Source of the DNA: Escherichia coli
GTDB lineage: Bacteria; Pseudomonadota; Gammaproteobacteria; Enterobacterales; Enterobacteriaceae
Reading direction: 5' to 3'
Length of the DNA stretch: 64,000 nt
Assembly: GCF_036503815.1 (NCBI RefSeq)
Contig: NZ_AP027764.1
Coordinates: 868,001 to 932,000, forward strand
Positions 46,121 to 57,611 of the stretch are shown here, one piece after another. A program made the translations under genes and the position numbers. Numbering within the stretch: the stretch's first letter is position 1; each line of letters opens with the position of its first letter. The notes beneath the pieces are model-generated. The model saw nothing but the letters and a program-made list of their open reading frames with translations. It was not told the origin of the DNA and searched no databases.

Positions 46121-46140
46121 GGCTGGTGCCAGATAAGAAG

Positions 46141-46324
46141 GGAATCTCCGAGATGCCGCCGCAGGCTGTAACCCTTGAACCCTTGGTTCAAGGTGAATGT
46201 GTCGTCACAGTTTTAAGGCTTCTCGGACGGACCGAGCATGCTCACCAACCGCGGAGCGCCACATTCTTGTGGTATGAAATATCGGCTCAGGGGACTGGCC
46301 CGCTTGCGAACATCTCAGAGAAAT
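46141..46324 (-). ncRNA. ssrS: 6S RNA
   Basis: 184-nt RNA on the minus strand, starting ATTTCTCTGAGATG at 46324 and ending CTCGGAGATTCC at 46141; the ends pair to form the closing stem. It binds sigma-70 RNA polymerase as an open-promoter mimic and inhibits many promoters in stationary phase. The whole sequence is nearly identical to the K-12 RNA I remember. It lies between zapA and fau, whose mRNA is made by read-through. Confidence 0.97.
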
Positions 46325-46365
46325 TTTGTCTTCACGGTTACTCTACCACAGTAAACCGAAAAGTG

Positions 46366-46695
46366 TCATTCAAAGTTTTGGTTAGTTTTTTCGGTGATGC
46401 GACCTTGTTCAAGTAACGCTTGTTCTATGGTCTGCTGCAGCATCCGAATACGCTGTTCCATGCTTGCCGCGTAATCACGAGTCTTCGCTTTTTCTTGCGC
46501 TAACTCATAGCTGATATTCAATGCGGCAATGAAGACCAACTGTTCAGTATTTGTGACTCTAGTGCGTTCTTTCAGATCTTGCAACCGTTGGTTCAGATCG
46601 TCCGCTGCCTGATTCAACGCATCCCTTTGGTCAGGCGGGCAGTTCACACGCAGTGAACGGCCAAAAATTTGGATATCGACGGGTTGTGCAGACAT
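46366..46695 (-). CDS. zapA: Cell-division protein ZapA
   Basis: 109-residue protein that binds FtsZ and bundles its filaments at the division ring. The N-terminal globular part [29 protein letters not shown] is followed by a long coiled coil (about residues 55-105, [19 protein letters not shown]...). Length equals the E. coli protein. It is divergent from ygfB and lies 41 bp upstream of ssrS on the same strand. Confidence 0.97.
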
Positions 46696-46862
46696 GCCAC
46701 CTTCCTGCTGATTGACTGCGCTGCCTTCGTCTTTAGACCCATGGTCTGCGAAGGGGCGACACTATAGCTACCCTGATGAGAAGAGACAAGCCCTTTTCTG
46801 GTCCACCAGGGCCCAAAGTGGTAGCATATCATGAATATTCCTCCCTTTGACGACGAATGCTT

Positions 46863-47441
46863 ATGTCTATACAGAACGAAATGCCTGGTTACAACGAAAT
46901 GAACCAGTATCTGAACCAACAAGGGACGGGTCTGACCCCTGCTGAGATGCATGGTTTAATCAGTGGGATGATATGTGGTGGTAACGATGACAGCTCATGG
47001 CTGCCGCTGCTTCACGACCTGACGAACGAAGGCATGGCTTTCGGTCATGAGCTGGCACAGGCATTGCGCAAAATGCACTCTGCTACCAGCGATGCCCTGC
47101 AGGATGACGGCTTCCTTTTTCAGCTTTATCTGCCTGATGGCGATGATGTCAGTGTTTTCGATCGTGCTGATGCGCTGGCAGGTTGGGTCAATCACTTCCT
47201 GCTTGGTCTTGGCGTTACGCAACCGAAGCTGGACAAAGTGACCGGCGAAACCGGTGAAGCTATCGACGATCTGCGTAACATCGCGCAGCTGGGCTACGAC
47301 GAAGACGAAGATCAGGAAGAGCTGGAAATGTCGCTTGAAGAGATCATCGAGTACGTCCGTGTTGCCGCGCTGTTATGCCACGACACCTTTACTCATCCGC
47401 AACCGACCGCGCCAGAAGTACAAAAACCGACTCTACACTAA
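46863..47441 (+). CDS. ygfB: UPF0149 protein YgfB
   Basis: 192-residue UPF0149 protein, highly acidic in its last third ([17 protein letters not shown]). Typical blocks are [16 protein letters not shown] and [13 protein letters not shown]. Function in E. coli is not established; the homologue in Pseudomonas modulates beta-lactam resistance. ATG 46863 is the family start; another ATG lies two codons upstream. First gene of the ygfB-pepP-ubiH-ubiI operon, 25 bp before pepP. Confidence 0.93.
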
Positions 47442-47466
47442 AAACAAAAAACGTAAGGAGAGTGTT

Positions 47467-48792
47467 ATGAGTGAGATATCCCGGCAAGAGTTTCAGCGTC
47501 GCCGTCAGGCCCTGGTGGAGCAAATGCAACCCGGCAGCGCCGCGCTGATTTTTGCTGCACCAGAAGTAACACGTAGCGCCGACAGCGAATACCCCTATCG
47601 TCAGAACAGTGACTTCTGGTACTTCACCGGCTTTAACGAACCGGAAGCGGTACTGGTGCTGATTAAAAGCGACGACACTCATAACCACAGCGTTTTGTTT
47701 AACCGCGTTCGCGACCTGACGGCAGAGATCTGGTTTGGTCGTCGCCTAGGCCAGGATGCCGCGCCAGAGAAACTGGGCGTTGACCGCGCACTGGCATTCA
47801 GCGAAATCAATCAGCAACTTTATCAACTACTTAATGGTCTGGATGTGGTGTACCACGCCCAGGGCGAATATGCATATGCTGATGAAATCGTGAACAGCGC
47901 GCTGGAAAAACTGCGTAAAGGTTCGCGACAAAATCTCACCGCACCGGCAACGATGATCGACTGGCGTCCCATTGTTCATGAAATGCGCCTGTTCAAATCA
48001 CCAGAAGAGATTGCCGTACTTCGCCGCGCGGGGGAAATCACCGCCCTGGCGCATACCCGGGCGATGGAAAAATGCCGTCCGGGAATGTTCGAGTACCATC
48101 TGGAAGGCGAAATTCACCACGAATTTAACCGCCACGGTGCGCGCTATCCGTCCTATAACACCATTGTCGGCAGCGGTGAAAACGGCTGCATTCTGCACTA
48201 CACCGAAAACGAGAGTGAACTGCGCGACGGTGACCTGGTGTTGATTGACGCGGGTTGTGAATACAAAGGTTACGCGGGCGATATTACCCGCACCTTCCCG
48301 GTTAACGGTAAATTCACTCAGGCTCAGCGTGAAATCTACGACATTGTGCTGGAGTCTCTTGAAACCAGCCTGCGCCTGTATCGTCCGGGAACGTCCATTC
48401 AGGAAGTCACCGGTGAAGTGGTGCGCATCATGGTTAGCGGCCTGGTAAAACTCGGCATCCTGAAAGGTGATGTTGAAGAACTGATCGCCCAAAACGCCCA
48501 TCGTCCTTTCTTTATGCATGGCCTTAGCCACTGGTTAGGACTGGATGTCCATGACGTTGGCGTTTATGGCCAGGATCGCTCGCGCATTCTGGAACCGGGC
48601 ATGGTACTGACCGTAGAGCCGGGGCTGTATATTGCGCCGGATGCAGAAGTGCCAGAACAATATCGCGGTATCGGCATTCGTATTGAAGACGACATTGTGA
48701 TTACCGAAACCGGTAACGAAAATCTCACCGCCAGCGTGGTGAAAAAGCCGGAAGAAATCGAAGCGTTGATGGCATCTGCGAGAAAGCAATGA
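47467..48792 (+). CDS. pepP: Xaa-Pro aminopeptidase P
   Basis: 441-residue manganese aminopeptidase that removes N-terminal residues preceding proline. The C-terminal pita-bread domain shows all five metal ligands: two Asp in VLIDAGCEYKGYAGDITRTFP, His in MHGLSHWLGLDVHD, Glu in VLTVEPGLYIA and Glu in GIRIEDDIV. Start at 47467 follows an AAGGAGAG ribosome binding site. Its TGA overlaps the ubiH ATG (ATGA), so pepP and ubiH are translationally coupled. Confidence 0.98.
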   Translation: MSEISRQEFQRRRQALVEQMQPGSAALIFAAPEVTRSADSEYPYRQNSDFWYFTGFNEPEAVLVLIKSDDTHNHSVLFNRVRDLTAEIWFGRRLGQDAAPEKLGVDRALAFSEINQQLYQLLNGLDVVYHAQGEYAYADEIVNSALEKLRKGSRQNLTAPATMIDWRPIVHEMRLFKSPEEIAVLRRAGEITALAHTRAMEKCRPGMFEYHLEGEIHHEFNRHGARYPSYNTIVGSGENGCILHYTENESELRDGDLVLIDAGCEYKGYAGDITRTFPVNGKFTQAQREIYDIVLESLETSLRLYRPGTSIQEVTGEVVRIMVSGLVKLGILKGDVEELIAQNAHRPFFMHGLSHWLGLDVHDVGVYGQDRSRILEPGMVLTVEPGLYIAPDAEVPEQYRGIGIRIEDDIVITETGNENLTASVVKKPEEIEALMASARKQ

Positions 48793-49967
48793 GCGTAATC
48801 ATCGTCGGTGGCGGCATGGCGGGCGCGACGTTGGCGCTGGCTATTTCCCGGTTAAGTCACGGGGCGCTGCCGGTACATTTGATTGAAGCGACTGCGCCAG
48901 AGTCACATGCTCATCCGGGCTTTGATGGACGAGCTATTGCGCTGGCGGCGGGTACTTGTCAGCAACTGGCGCGCATCGGCGTCTGGCAATCTCTGGCTGA
49001 TTGCGCAACCGCCATCACCAGCGTGCATGTCAGCGATCGTGGTCATGCCGGATTCGTCACCCTCGCCGCAGAAGATTACCAACTGGCGGCGCTGGGGCAG
49101 GTTGTCGAATTGCATAATGTCGGGCAACGGCTGTTTGCATTACTGCGCAAAGCACCTGGCGTAACGCTGCATTGCCCTGATCGCGTGGCTAACGTTGCCC
49201 GTGCTCAGAGTCACGTTGAAGTGACGCTGGAGAGTGGCGAGACGCTGACGGGCTGCGTGCTGGTAGCCGCTGATGGCACCCATTCCGCGTTAGCCACCGC
49301 GTGCGGTGTTGACTGGCAGCAGGAGCCTTACGAACAACTGGCCGTGATTGCGAACGTTGCGACTTCCGTTGCGCACGAAGGCCGGGCGTTTGAGCGTTTC
49401 ACACAATATGGCCCGTTGGCGATGTTGCCGATGTCTGACGGACGCTGTTCGCTGGTCTGGTGTCATCCACTGGAACGGCGCGAAGAGGTGCTGTCGTGGA
49501 GCGACGAGACGTTTTGCCGTGAACTCCAGTCGGCCTTTGGTTGGCGACTTGGGAAAATTACCCACGCTGGTAAACGCAGTGCTTACCCGCTGGCGTTAAC
49601 CCGCGCCGCCAGACCTATTACCCATCGTACCGTGCTGGTGGGCAATGCGGCGCAAACTCTGCACCCGATTGCCGGGCAAGGGTTCAACCTCGGTATGCGA
49701 GATGTGATGAGCCTTGCGGAAACCCTGACTCAGGCGCAAGAGCGCGGAGAAGACATAGGTGATTACGGCGTATTGTGCCGTTATCAGCAGCGTCGGCAGA
49801 GCGATCGCGAAGCAACCATCGGTGTCACGGACAGCCTTGTACATCTTTTTGCTAACCGTTGGGCACCGTTGGTTGTCGGGCGCAACTTCGGGCTGATGAC
49901 GATGGAACTATTCACTCCGGCACGCGATGTGCTGGCGCAGCGCACCCTCGGTTGGGTGGCGCGTTAA
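48789..49967 (+). CDS. ubiH: 2-octaprenyl-6-methoxyphenol hydroxylase UbiH
   Basis: 392-residue FAD monooxygenase of ubiquinone synthesis. The FAD dinucleotide-binding start is IIVGGGMAGATLALAI, the middle VLVAADGTHSALAT, and the flavin-binding C-terminal motif VLVGNAAQTLHPIAGQGFNLG; note Asn in place of the usual Asp of GDAAH, as in known UbiH. Overlaps pepP by 4 bp and precedes ubiI by 22 bp. Confidence 0.97.
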   Translation: MSVIIVGGGMAGATLALAISRLSHGALPVHLIEATAPESHAHPGFDGRAIALAAGTCQQLARIGVWQSLADCATAITSVHVSDRGHAGFVTLAAEDYQLAALGQVVELHNVGQRLFALLRKAPGVTLHCPDRVANVARAQSHVEVTLESGETLTGCVLVAADGTHSALATACGVDWQQEPYEQLAVIANVATSVAHEGRAFERFTQYGPLAMLPMSDGRCSLVWCHPLERREEVLSWSDETFCRELQSAFGWRLGKITHAGKRSAYPLALTRAARPITHRTVLVGNAAQTLHPIAGQGFNLGMRDVMSLAETLTQAQERGEDIGDYGVLCRYQQRRQSDREATIGVTDSLVHLFANRWAPLVVGRNFGLMTMELFTPARDVLAQRTLGWVAR

Positions 49968-49989
49968 AGGCGGCTTTAAGGAATAAACA

Positions 49990-51192
49990 ATGCAAAGTGT
50001 TGATGTAGCCATTGTTGGCGGCGGCATGGTGGGGCTGGCGGTTGCCTGCGGCTTGCAGGGCAGCGGCTTACGCGTTGCCGTATTGGAGCAGCGCGTACCG
50101 GAACCCCTGGCGGCGGATGCACCACCACAACTGCGCGTTTCGGCTATCAATGCCGCCAGCGAAAAATTACTCACCCGTCTTGGCGTCTGGCAGGACATTC
50201 TCTCTCGTAGGGCCAGTTGTTATCACGGTATGGAAGTGTGGGACAAAGACAGTTTTGGTCACATTTCGTTTGACGATCAAAGCATGGGCTATAGCCATCT
50301 TGGGCATATCGTTGAAAATTCAGTCATTCACTACGCGCTGTGGAACAAAGCACAGCAGTCCTCAGATATCAGCCTGTTAGCCCCTGCAGAATTACAGCAG
50401 GTCGCCTGGGGAGAGAACGAAACCTTCCTGACGCTGAAAGATGGCAGCATGTTAACGGCGCGTCTGGTAATTGGCGCAGACGGCGCTAATTCCTGGTTGC
50501 GCAACAAAGCCGATATTCCGCTGACTTTCTGGGATTATCTGCATCACGCGCTGGTGGCGACCATTCGCACGGAAGAACCGCATGATGCGGTGGCGCGACA
50601 GGTTTTCCATGGCGAAGGCATTCTGGCCTTTTTGCCGCTTAGCGATCCGCATCTTTGCTCAATTGTCTGGTCACTGTCCCCAGAGGAAGCACAGCGGATG
50701 CAGCAGGCAGGCGAAGACGAATTTAACCGCGAGTTAAATATCGCTTTTGATAATCGCCTGGGCTTATGCAAGGTTGAGAGTGAACGCCTGGTGTTCCCGC
50801 TGACTGGGCGTTATGCGCGCCAGTTTGCCGCGCACCGTCTGGCGCTGGTGGGCGACGCCGCGCATACCATTCACCCGTTGGCGGGGCAGGGGGTGAATCT
50901 CGGCTTTATGGATGCTGCAGAGCTGATTGCTGAACTGAAACGGTTACATCGTCAGGGTAAAGACATCGGGCAGTACATTTACCTGCGTCGCTATGAGCGT
51001 AGCCGCAAGCACAGTGCGGCGCTGATGCTGGCAGGTATGCAGGGATTCCGCGATCTGTTTTCCGGGGCTAATCCGGCGAAAAAACTGCTGCGTGATATTG
51101 GCCTGAAACTAGCCGACACGCTTCCTGGCGTTAAGCCACAACTTCTCCGCCAGGCAATGGGATTAAACGATTTGCCTGAATGGCTGCGTTAA
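49990..51192 (+). CDS. ubiI: 2-octaprenylphenol C5-hydroxylase UbiI (VisC)
   Basis: 400-residue FAD monooxygenase paralogous to UbiH, hydroxylating C5 of the ubiquinone ring. Motifs: VAIVGGGMVGLAVACGL, VIGADGANSWLRN, and LVGDAAHTIHPLAGQGVNLGFMDA. A weak AAGGA ribosome binding site precedes ATG 49990. Last gene of its operon, followed by a terminator. Confidence 0.97.
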   Translation: MQSVDVAIVGGGMVGLAVACGLQGSGLRVAVLEQRVPEPLAADAPPQLRVSAINAASEKLLTRLGVWQDILSRRASCYHGMEVWDKDSFGHISFDDQSMGYSHLGHIVENSVIHYALWNKAQQSSDISLLAPAELQQVAWGENETFLTLKDGSMLTARLVIGADGANSWLRNKADIPLTFWDYLHHALVATIRTEEPHDAVARQVFHGEGILAFLPLSDPHLCSIVWSLSPEEAQRMQQAGEDEFNRELNIAFDNRLGLCKVESERLVFPLTGRYARQFAAHRLALVGDAAHTIHPLAGQGVNLGFMDAAELIAELKRLHRQGKDIGQYIYLRRYERSRKHSAALMLAGMQGFRDLFSGANPAKKLLRDIGLKLADTLPGVKPQLLRQAMGLNDLPEWLR

Positions 51193-51234
51193 AAATTTCT
51201 CCTCTGTTGTTTATTTGATACCCATCACACTTTC

Positions 51235-51264
51235 ATCTCCCGGTTTTTTCGCCGGGAGATTTTC
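51235..51264 (+). terminator. ubiI operon terminator
   Basis: ATCTCCCGG / CCGGGAGAT stem (51235-51243 and 51252-51260) followed by TTTTCC. Confidence 0.75.
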
Positions 51265-51638
51265 CTCATTTGAAATAAACTAATTTCACCTGCGATTTCG
51301 CATTATATTTTCTAATGCCACGAATTTTTGATTTGGTGTTTTTTGACATTTTTTCAGTTCTTAATGTTGCCTTATTCAAATTAACTTTCTCATCTAATTA
51401 TCTTTGTATAGAGATTGGTTCTTTTTTGGTTTTTTATTCTGTTGTAATTTTGGCATTTTTTAACCATAAGCTAATGTGATGATCAATTTTACCTTATGGT
51501 TAACAGTCTGTTTCGGTGGTAAGTTCAGGGAAAAGAGAACGATTGCGTTGGGGGCCGGGAGTGGCTCCGATGCTGGGTTTCGTGGTGATAATTTCACCAT
51601 GAAAAAGTTGTCAGCCCCGCTTATTCAATGAGGACAAG
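51265..51638 (+). promoter_or_regulatory. gcvTHP control region
   Basis: A+T-rich region with long T tracts before gcvT. CTAAT, the core of the GcvA recognition sequence, occurs at 51280-51284, 51312-51316, 51394-51398 and 51471-51475. The known Lrp and GcvA activation of this operon fits such a long curved-DNA-like leader. The sites are proposed from the pentamer only. GTGATAATTTCACCATGAAA near 51580-51600 is another palindromic stretch. Confidence 0.5.
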
Positions 51639-52733
51639 ATGGCACAACAGACTCCTTTGTACGAACAACACACGCTTTGCGGCGCCCGCATGGTGGATTT
51701 CCACGGCTGGATGATGCCGCTGCATTACGGTTCGCAAATCGACGAACATCATGCGGTACGTACCGATGCCGGAATGTTTGATGTGTCACATATGACCATC
51801 GTCGATCTTCGCGGCAGTCGCACCCGGGAGTTTCTGCGTTATCTGCTGGCTAACGATGTGGCGAAGCTCACCAAAAGCGGCAAAGCCCTTTACTCGGGGA
51901 TGTTGAATGCCTCTGGCGGTGTGATAGATGACCTTATCGTCTACTACTTTACTGAAGATTTCTTCCGCCTCGTTGTTAACTCCGCCACCCGCGAAAAAGA
52001 CCTCTCCTGGATTACCCAACACGCTGAACCCTTCGGTATCGAAATTACCGTTCGTGATGACCTTTCCATGATTGCCGTTCAAGGACCGAATGCGCAGGCA
52101 AAAGCTGCCACACTGTTTAATGATGCTCAGCGTCAGGCGGTGGAAGGGATGAAATCCTTCTTTGGCGTGCAGGCTGGCGATCTGTTTATTGCCACCACCG
52201 GTTATACCGGTGAAGCGGGCTACGAAATTGCGCTGCCCAATGAAAAAGCGGCGGATTTCTGGCGTGCGCTGGTGGAAGCGGGCGTTAAGCCCTGCGGTCT
52301 GGGCGCTCGTGACACACTGCGTCTGGAAGCGGGTATGAATCTTTATGGTCAGGAGATGGACGAAACCATTTCTCCTTTAGCAGCCAACATGGGCTGGACC
52401 ATCGCCTGGGAACCGACTGATCGTGACTTTATCGGTCGTGAAGCTCTGGAAGCGCAGCGTGAACATGGCACAGAAAAACTGGTTGGTCTGGTGATGACCG
52501 AAAAAGGCGTGCTGCGTAATGAACTGCCGGTACGTTTTACCGATGCGCAGGGCAATCAGCATGAAGGCATTATCACCAGCGGTACTTTCTCCCCGACGTT
52601 GGGTTACAGCATTGCGCTGGCACGCGTGCCGGAAGGTATTGGCGAAACGGCGATTGTGCAAATTCGCAACCGTGAAATGCCGGTAAAAGTGACGAAACCT
52701 GTTTTTGTGCGTAACGGCAAAGCCGTCGCGTGA
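51639..52733 (+). CDS. gcvT: Aminomethyltransferase (glycine cleavage T protein)
   Basis: 364-residue T protein, which takes the aminomethyl group from lipoyl-GcvH and transfers the one-carbon unit to tetrahydrofolate, releasing ammonia. Family blocks: [49 protein letters not shown] and [22 protein letters not shown]. First gene of gcvTHP, 22 bp before gcvH. The ATG follows GAGGA at 51627-51631. Confidence 0.98.
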
Positions 52734-52755
52734 TTTACTTTTTGGAGATTAATTG

Positions 52756-53145
52756 ATGAGCAACGTACCAGCAGAACTGAAATACAGCAAAGAACACGAA
52801 TGGCTGCGTAAAGAAGCCGACGGCACTTACACTGTTGGCATCACTGAGCACGCTCAGGAGCTATTAGGCGATATGGTGTTTGTTGACCTGCCGGAAGTGG
52901 GCGCAACAGTTAGCGCGGGCGATGACTGCGCGGTTGCCGAATCGGTAAAAGCGGCGTCAGACATTTATGCGCCAGTAAGCGGTGAAATCGTGGCGGTAAA
53001 CGACGCACTCAGCGATTCCCCGGAACTGGTGAACAGCGAACCGTATGCAGGCGGCTGGATCTTTAAAATCAAAGCCAGCGATGAAAGCGAACTGGAATCA
53101 CTGCTGGATGCGACCGCATACGAAGCATTGTTAGAAGACGAGTAA
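52756..53145 (+). CDS. gcvH: Glycine cleavage H protein
   Basis: 129-residue lipoyl carrier that shuttles the aminomethyl group between GcvP, GcvT and lipoamide dehydrogenase. The lipoylated lysine is in [15 protein letters not shown] (Lys65). ATG 52756 is chosen over TTG 52753 directly before it. A GGAG ribosome binding site lies at 52744-52747. Confidence 0.98.
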
Positions 53146-53154
53146 CGGCTTTAT

Positions 53155-53225
53155 TCCTCTTCTGCGGGAGAGGATCGGGGTGAGGATATTTACGCCTCAC
53201 CCTCACTCTCTTCGCAAGGAGAGAG
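53155..53225. repeat. Palindromic intergenic repeat between gcvH and gcvP
   Basis: Inverted stem GGGTGAGG / CCTCACCC (53178-53185 and 53195-53202) flanked by GCGGGAGAGG and GCAAGGAGAGAGG. This purine-rich hairpin type recurs between enterobacterial genes; I cannot assign it to a named family with certainty. It probably stabilises or processes the operon mRNA. Confidence 0.55.
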
Positions 53226-53262
53226 GTTCACAATTCACTGCACGTTTCAGGAACCATCGCTC

Positions 53263-56136
53263 ATGACACAGACGTTAAGCCAGCTTGAAAACAGCGGCGC
53301 TTTTATTGAACGCCATATCGGACCGGACGCCGCGCAACAGCAAGAAATGCTGAATGCCGTTGGCGCACAATCGTTAAACGCGCTGACCGGCCAGATTGTG
53401 CCGAAAGATATTCAGCTTGCGACCCCGCCGCAGGTTGGCGCACCGGCGACCGAATACGCCGCGCTGGCGGAACTCAAGGCTATTGCCAGTCGCAATAAAC
53501 GCTTCACGTCTTACATCGGCATGGGTTACACCGCCGTGCAGTTACCGCCGGTTATCCTGCGTAACATGCTGGAAAATCCGGGCTGGTATACCGCGTATAC
53601 TCCGTATCAACCTGAAGTCTCCCAGGGCCGCCTTGAAGCACTGCTCAACTTCCAGCAGGTAACGCTGGATTTGACTGGCCTGGATATGGCTTCGGCTTCT
53701 CTTCTTGACGAAGCCACCGCTGCCGCCGAAGCAATGGCGATGGCGAAACGCGTCAGCAAACTGAAAAATGCCAACCGCTTCTTTGTTGCTTCTGACGTGC
53801 ATCCGCAAACGCTGGATGTGGTACGTACTCGTGCCGAAACCTTTGGTTTTGAAGTGATTGTCGATGACGCGCAAAAAGTGCTGGATCACCAGGACGTCTT
53901 CGGCGTGCTGTTACAGCAGGTCGGCACTACCGGTGAAATTCACGACTACACCGCGCTTATCAGCGAACTGAAATCACGCAAAATTGTGGTCAGCGTTGCC
54001 GCCGATATTATGGCGCTGGTGCTGTTAACTGCGCCGGGTAAACAGGGCGCGGATATTGTCTTTGGTTCGGCGCAACGCTTTGGCGTACCGATGGGCTACG
54101 GTGGCCCGCACGCGGCATTCTTTGCGGCGAAAGATGAATACAAACGCTCAATGCCGGGCCGTATTATTGGTGTATCGAAAGATGCTGCGGGCAATACCGC
54201 GCTGCGCATGGCGATGCAGACTCGCGAGCAACATATTCGCCGTGAGAAAGCGAACTCCAACATTTGTACTTCCCAGGTACTGCTGGCAAACATCGCCAGC
54301 CTGTATGCCGTTTATCACGGTCCGGTTGGCCTGAAACGTATCGCTAACCGCATCCACCGTCTTACTGATATCCTGGCTGCAGGTCTGCAACAAAAAGGTC
54401 AGAAGCTGCGCCATGCGCACTATTTCGATACTTTGTGTTTGGAAGTGGCCGACAAAGCGGGCGTGCTGGCGCGTGCCGAAGCGGCTGAAATCAACCTGCG
54501 TAGCGATATTCTGAATGCGGTGGGGATCACCCTTGATGAAACCACCACGCGCGAAAACGTGATGCAGCTTTTCAGCGTACTGCTGGGCGATAATCACGGA
54601 CTGGACATCGACACGCTGGACAAAGACGTGGCTCACGACAGCCGTTCTATTCAGCCTGCAATGCTGCGCGATGACGAAATGCTCACCCATCCGGTGTTTA
54701 ATCGCTACCACAGCGAAACCGAAATGATGCGCTATATGCACTCGCTGGAGCGTAAAGATCTGGCGCTGAATCAGGCGATGATCCCGCTGGGTTCCTGCAC
54801 CATGAAACTGAACGCCGCCGCCGAGATGATCCCAATCACCTGGCCGGAATTTGCCGAACTGCACCCGTTCTGCCCGCCGGAACAGGCCGAAGGTTATCAG
54901 CAGATGATCGCGCAACTGGCTGACTGGCTGGTGAAACTGACCGGTTACGACGCCGTCTGTATGCAGCCGAACTCTGGCGCTCAGGGCGAATACGCGGGGC
55001 TGCTGGCGATTCGTCATTATCATGAAAGCCGCAACGAAGGACATCGCGATATCTGCCTGATCCCGGCTTCTGCGCATGGCACTAACCCGGCTTCCGCGCA
55101 TATGGCAGGAATGCAGGTGGTGGTTGTGGCGTGTGATAAAAACGGCAACATCGATCTGACTGACCTGCGCGCGAAAGCGGAGCAGGCGGGCGATAATCTC
55201 TCCTGCATTATGGTGACCTATCCTTCCACCCACGGCGTGTACGAAGAAACGATCCGTGAAGTGTGTGAAATCGTGCATCAGTTCGGCGGTCAGGTTTACC
55301 TTGATGGCGCGAACATGAACGCCCAAGTTGGCATCACTTCGCCGGGCTTTATTGGCGCGGACGTTTCGCACCTTAACCTGCATAAAACTTTCTGCATTCC
55401 GCACGGCGGTGGTGGTCCGGGTATGGGACCGATCGGCGTGAAAGCGCATTTGGCACCGTTTGTTCCGGGTCATAGCGTGGTGCAAATCGAAGGCATGTTA
55501 ACCCGTCAGGGCGCGGTTTCTGCGGCACCGTTCGGTAGCGCTTCTATTCTGCCAATTAGCTGGATGTACATCCGCATGATGGGCGCAGAAGGGCTGAAAA
55601 AAGCAAGCCAGGTGGCAATCCTCAACGCCAACTATATTGCCAGCCGCCTGCAGGATGCCTTCCCGGTGCTGTATACCGGTCGCGATGGTCGCGTGGCGCA
55701 CGAATGTATTCTCGATATTCGCCCGTTGAAAGAAGAAACCGGCATCAGCGAGCTGGATATTGCCAAGCGTCTGATCGACTATGGTTTCCACGCGCCGACC
55801 ATGTCGTTCCCGGTGGCGGGGACGCTGATGGTAGAACCGACTGAATCTGAAAGCAAAGTGGAACTGGATCGCTTTATCGACGCGATGCTGGCTATCCGCG
55901 CAGAAATTGACCAGGTGAAAGCCGGTGTCTGGCCGCTGGAAGATAACCCGCTGGTGAATGCTCCGCACATTCAGAGCGAACTGGTCGCCGAGTGGGCGCA
56001 TCCGTACAGCCGTGAAGTTGCAGTATTCCCGGCAGGCGTGGCAGATAAATACTGGCCGACAGTGAAACGTCTGGATGATGTTTACGGGGACCGTAACCTG
56101 TTCTGCTCCTGCGTACCGATTAGCGAATACCAGTAA
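53263..56136 (+). CDS. gcvP: Glycine dehydrogenase (decarboxylating), P protein
   Basis: 957-residue PLP enzyme that decarboxylates glycine and passes the aminomethyl group to lipoyl-GcvH. The N-terminal half is the structural PLP-like domain (YTPYQPEVSQGRLEALLNFQ); the active lysine is in HLNLHKTFCIPHGGGGPGMG in the C-terminal half, with SAHGTNPASAHMAGM before it. Length equals the E. coli protein. Last gene of gcvTHP. A terminator hairpin follows, then the IS-interrupted BIME. Confidence 0.98.
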   Translation: MTQTLSQLENSGAFIERHIGPDAAQQQEMLNAVGAQSLNALTGQIVPKDIQLATPPQVGAPATEYAALAELKAIASRNKRFTSYIGMGYTAVQLPPVILRNMLENPGWYTAYTPYQPEVSQGRLEALLNFQQVTLDLTGLDMASASLLDEATAAAEAMAMAKRVSKLKNANRFFVASDVHPQTLDVVRTRAETFGFEVIVDDAQKVLDHQDVFGVLLQQVGTTGEIHDYTALISELKSRKIVVSVAADIMALVLLTAPGKQGADIVFGSAQRFGVPMGYGGPHAAFFAAKDEYKRSMPGRIIGVSKDAAGNTALRMAMQTREQHIRREKANSNICTSQVLLANIASLYAVYHGPVGLKRIANRIHRLTDILAAGLQQKGQKLRHAHYFDTLCLEVADKAGVLARAEAAEINLRSDILNAVGITLDETTTRENVMQLFSVLLGDNHGLDIDTLDKDVAHDSRSIQPAMLRDDEMLTHPVFNRYHSETEMMRYMHSLERKDLALNQAMIPLGSCTMKLNAAAEMIPITWPEFAELHPFCPPEQAEGYQQMIAQLADWLVKLTGYDAVCMQPNSGAQGEYAGLLAIRHYHESRNEGHRDICLIPASAHGTNPASAHMAGMQVVVVACDKNGNIDLTDLRAKAEQAGDNLSCIMVTYPSTHGVYEETIREVCEIVHQFGGQVYLDGANMNAQVGITSPGFIGADVSHLNLHKTFCIPHGGGGPGMGPIGVKAHLAPFVPGHSVVQIEGMLTRQGAVSAAPFGSASILPISWMYIRMMGAEGLKKASQVAILNANYIASRLQDAFPVLYTGRDGRVAHECILDIRPLKEETGISELDIAKRLIDYGFHAPTMSFPVAGTLMVEPTESESKVELDRFIDAMLAIRAEIDQVKAGVWPLEDNPLVNAPHIQSELVAEWAHPYSREVAVFPAGVADKYWPTVKRLDDVYGDRNLFCSCVPISEYQ

Positions 56137-56158
56137 TTTACTGATTCGACTATCTTCT

Positions 56159-56178
56159 AAAGGCGCTTCGGCGCCTTT
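56159..56178 (+). terminator. gcvP hairpin, first copy
   Basis: AAAGGCGC, TTCG tetraloop, GCGCCTTT. Here it is followed by GACACTGATGTC instead of a T run; the copy at 57612 has the T run. Confidence 0.7.
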
Positions 56179-56202
56179 GACACTGATGTCAAACTCAACA
56201 TT

Positions 56203-57451
<1,249 letters not shown>

Positions 57452-57546
57452 CATGCCTGCAATCTGGGAAACCGGGGTAGAAAAAAAATTGCAGGCCATA
57501 ACAGTATCTACATAGTCTGTGCAATGTATTGAATTTGCACGATCTT

Positions 57547-57580
57547 GTAGGCTGGATAAGGCGTTCACGCCGCATCCGGC
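57547..57580. repeat. Right part of the interrupted BIME
   Basis: Inverted REP unit GGCTGGATAAGGCG...CGCATCCGGC. Between the IS and this unit the spacer has GTGCAA (57519-57524) / TTGCAC (57535-57540), like the fbaA BIME. Confidence 0.85.
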
Positions 57581-57611
57581 ATAATAAAAGCACTTTGTCA
57601 TCAATAATTTG

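Noticed and set aside
54148..55485. 445-codon minus-strand frame opposite gcvP
   Set aside because: His/Arg/Val-rich composition typical of an antisense shadow; gcvP itself is certain.
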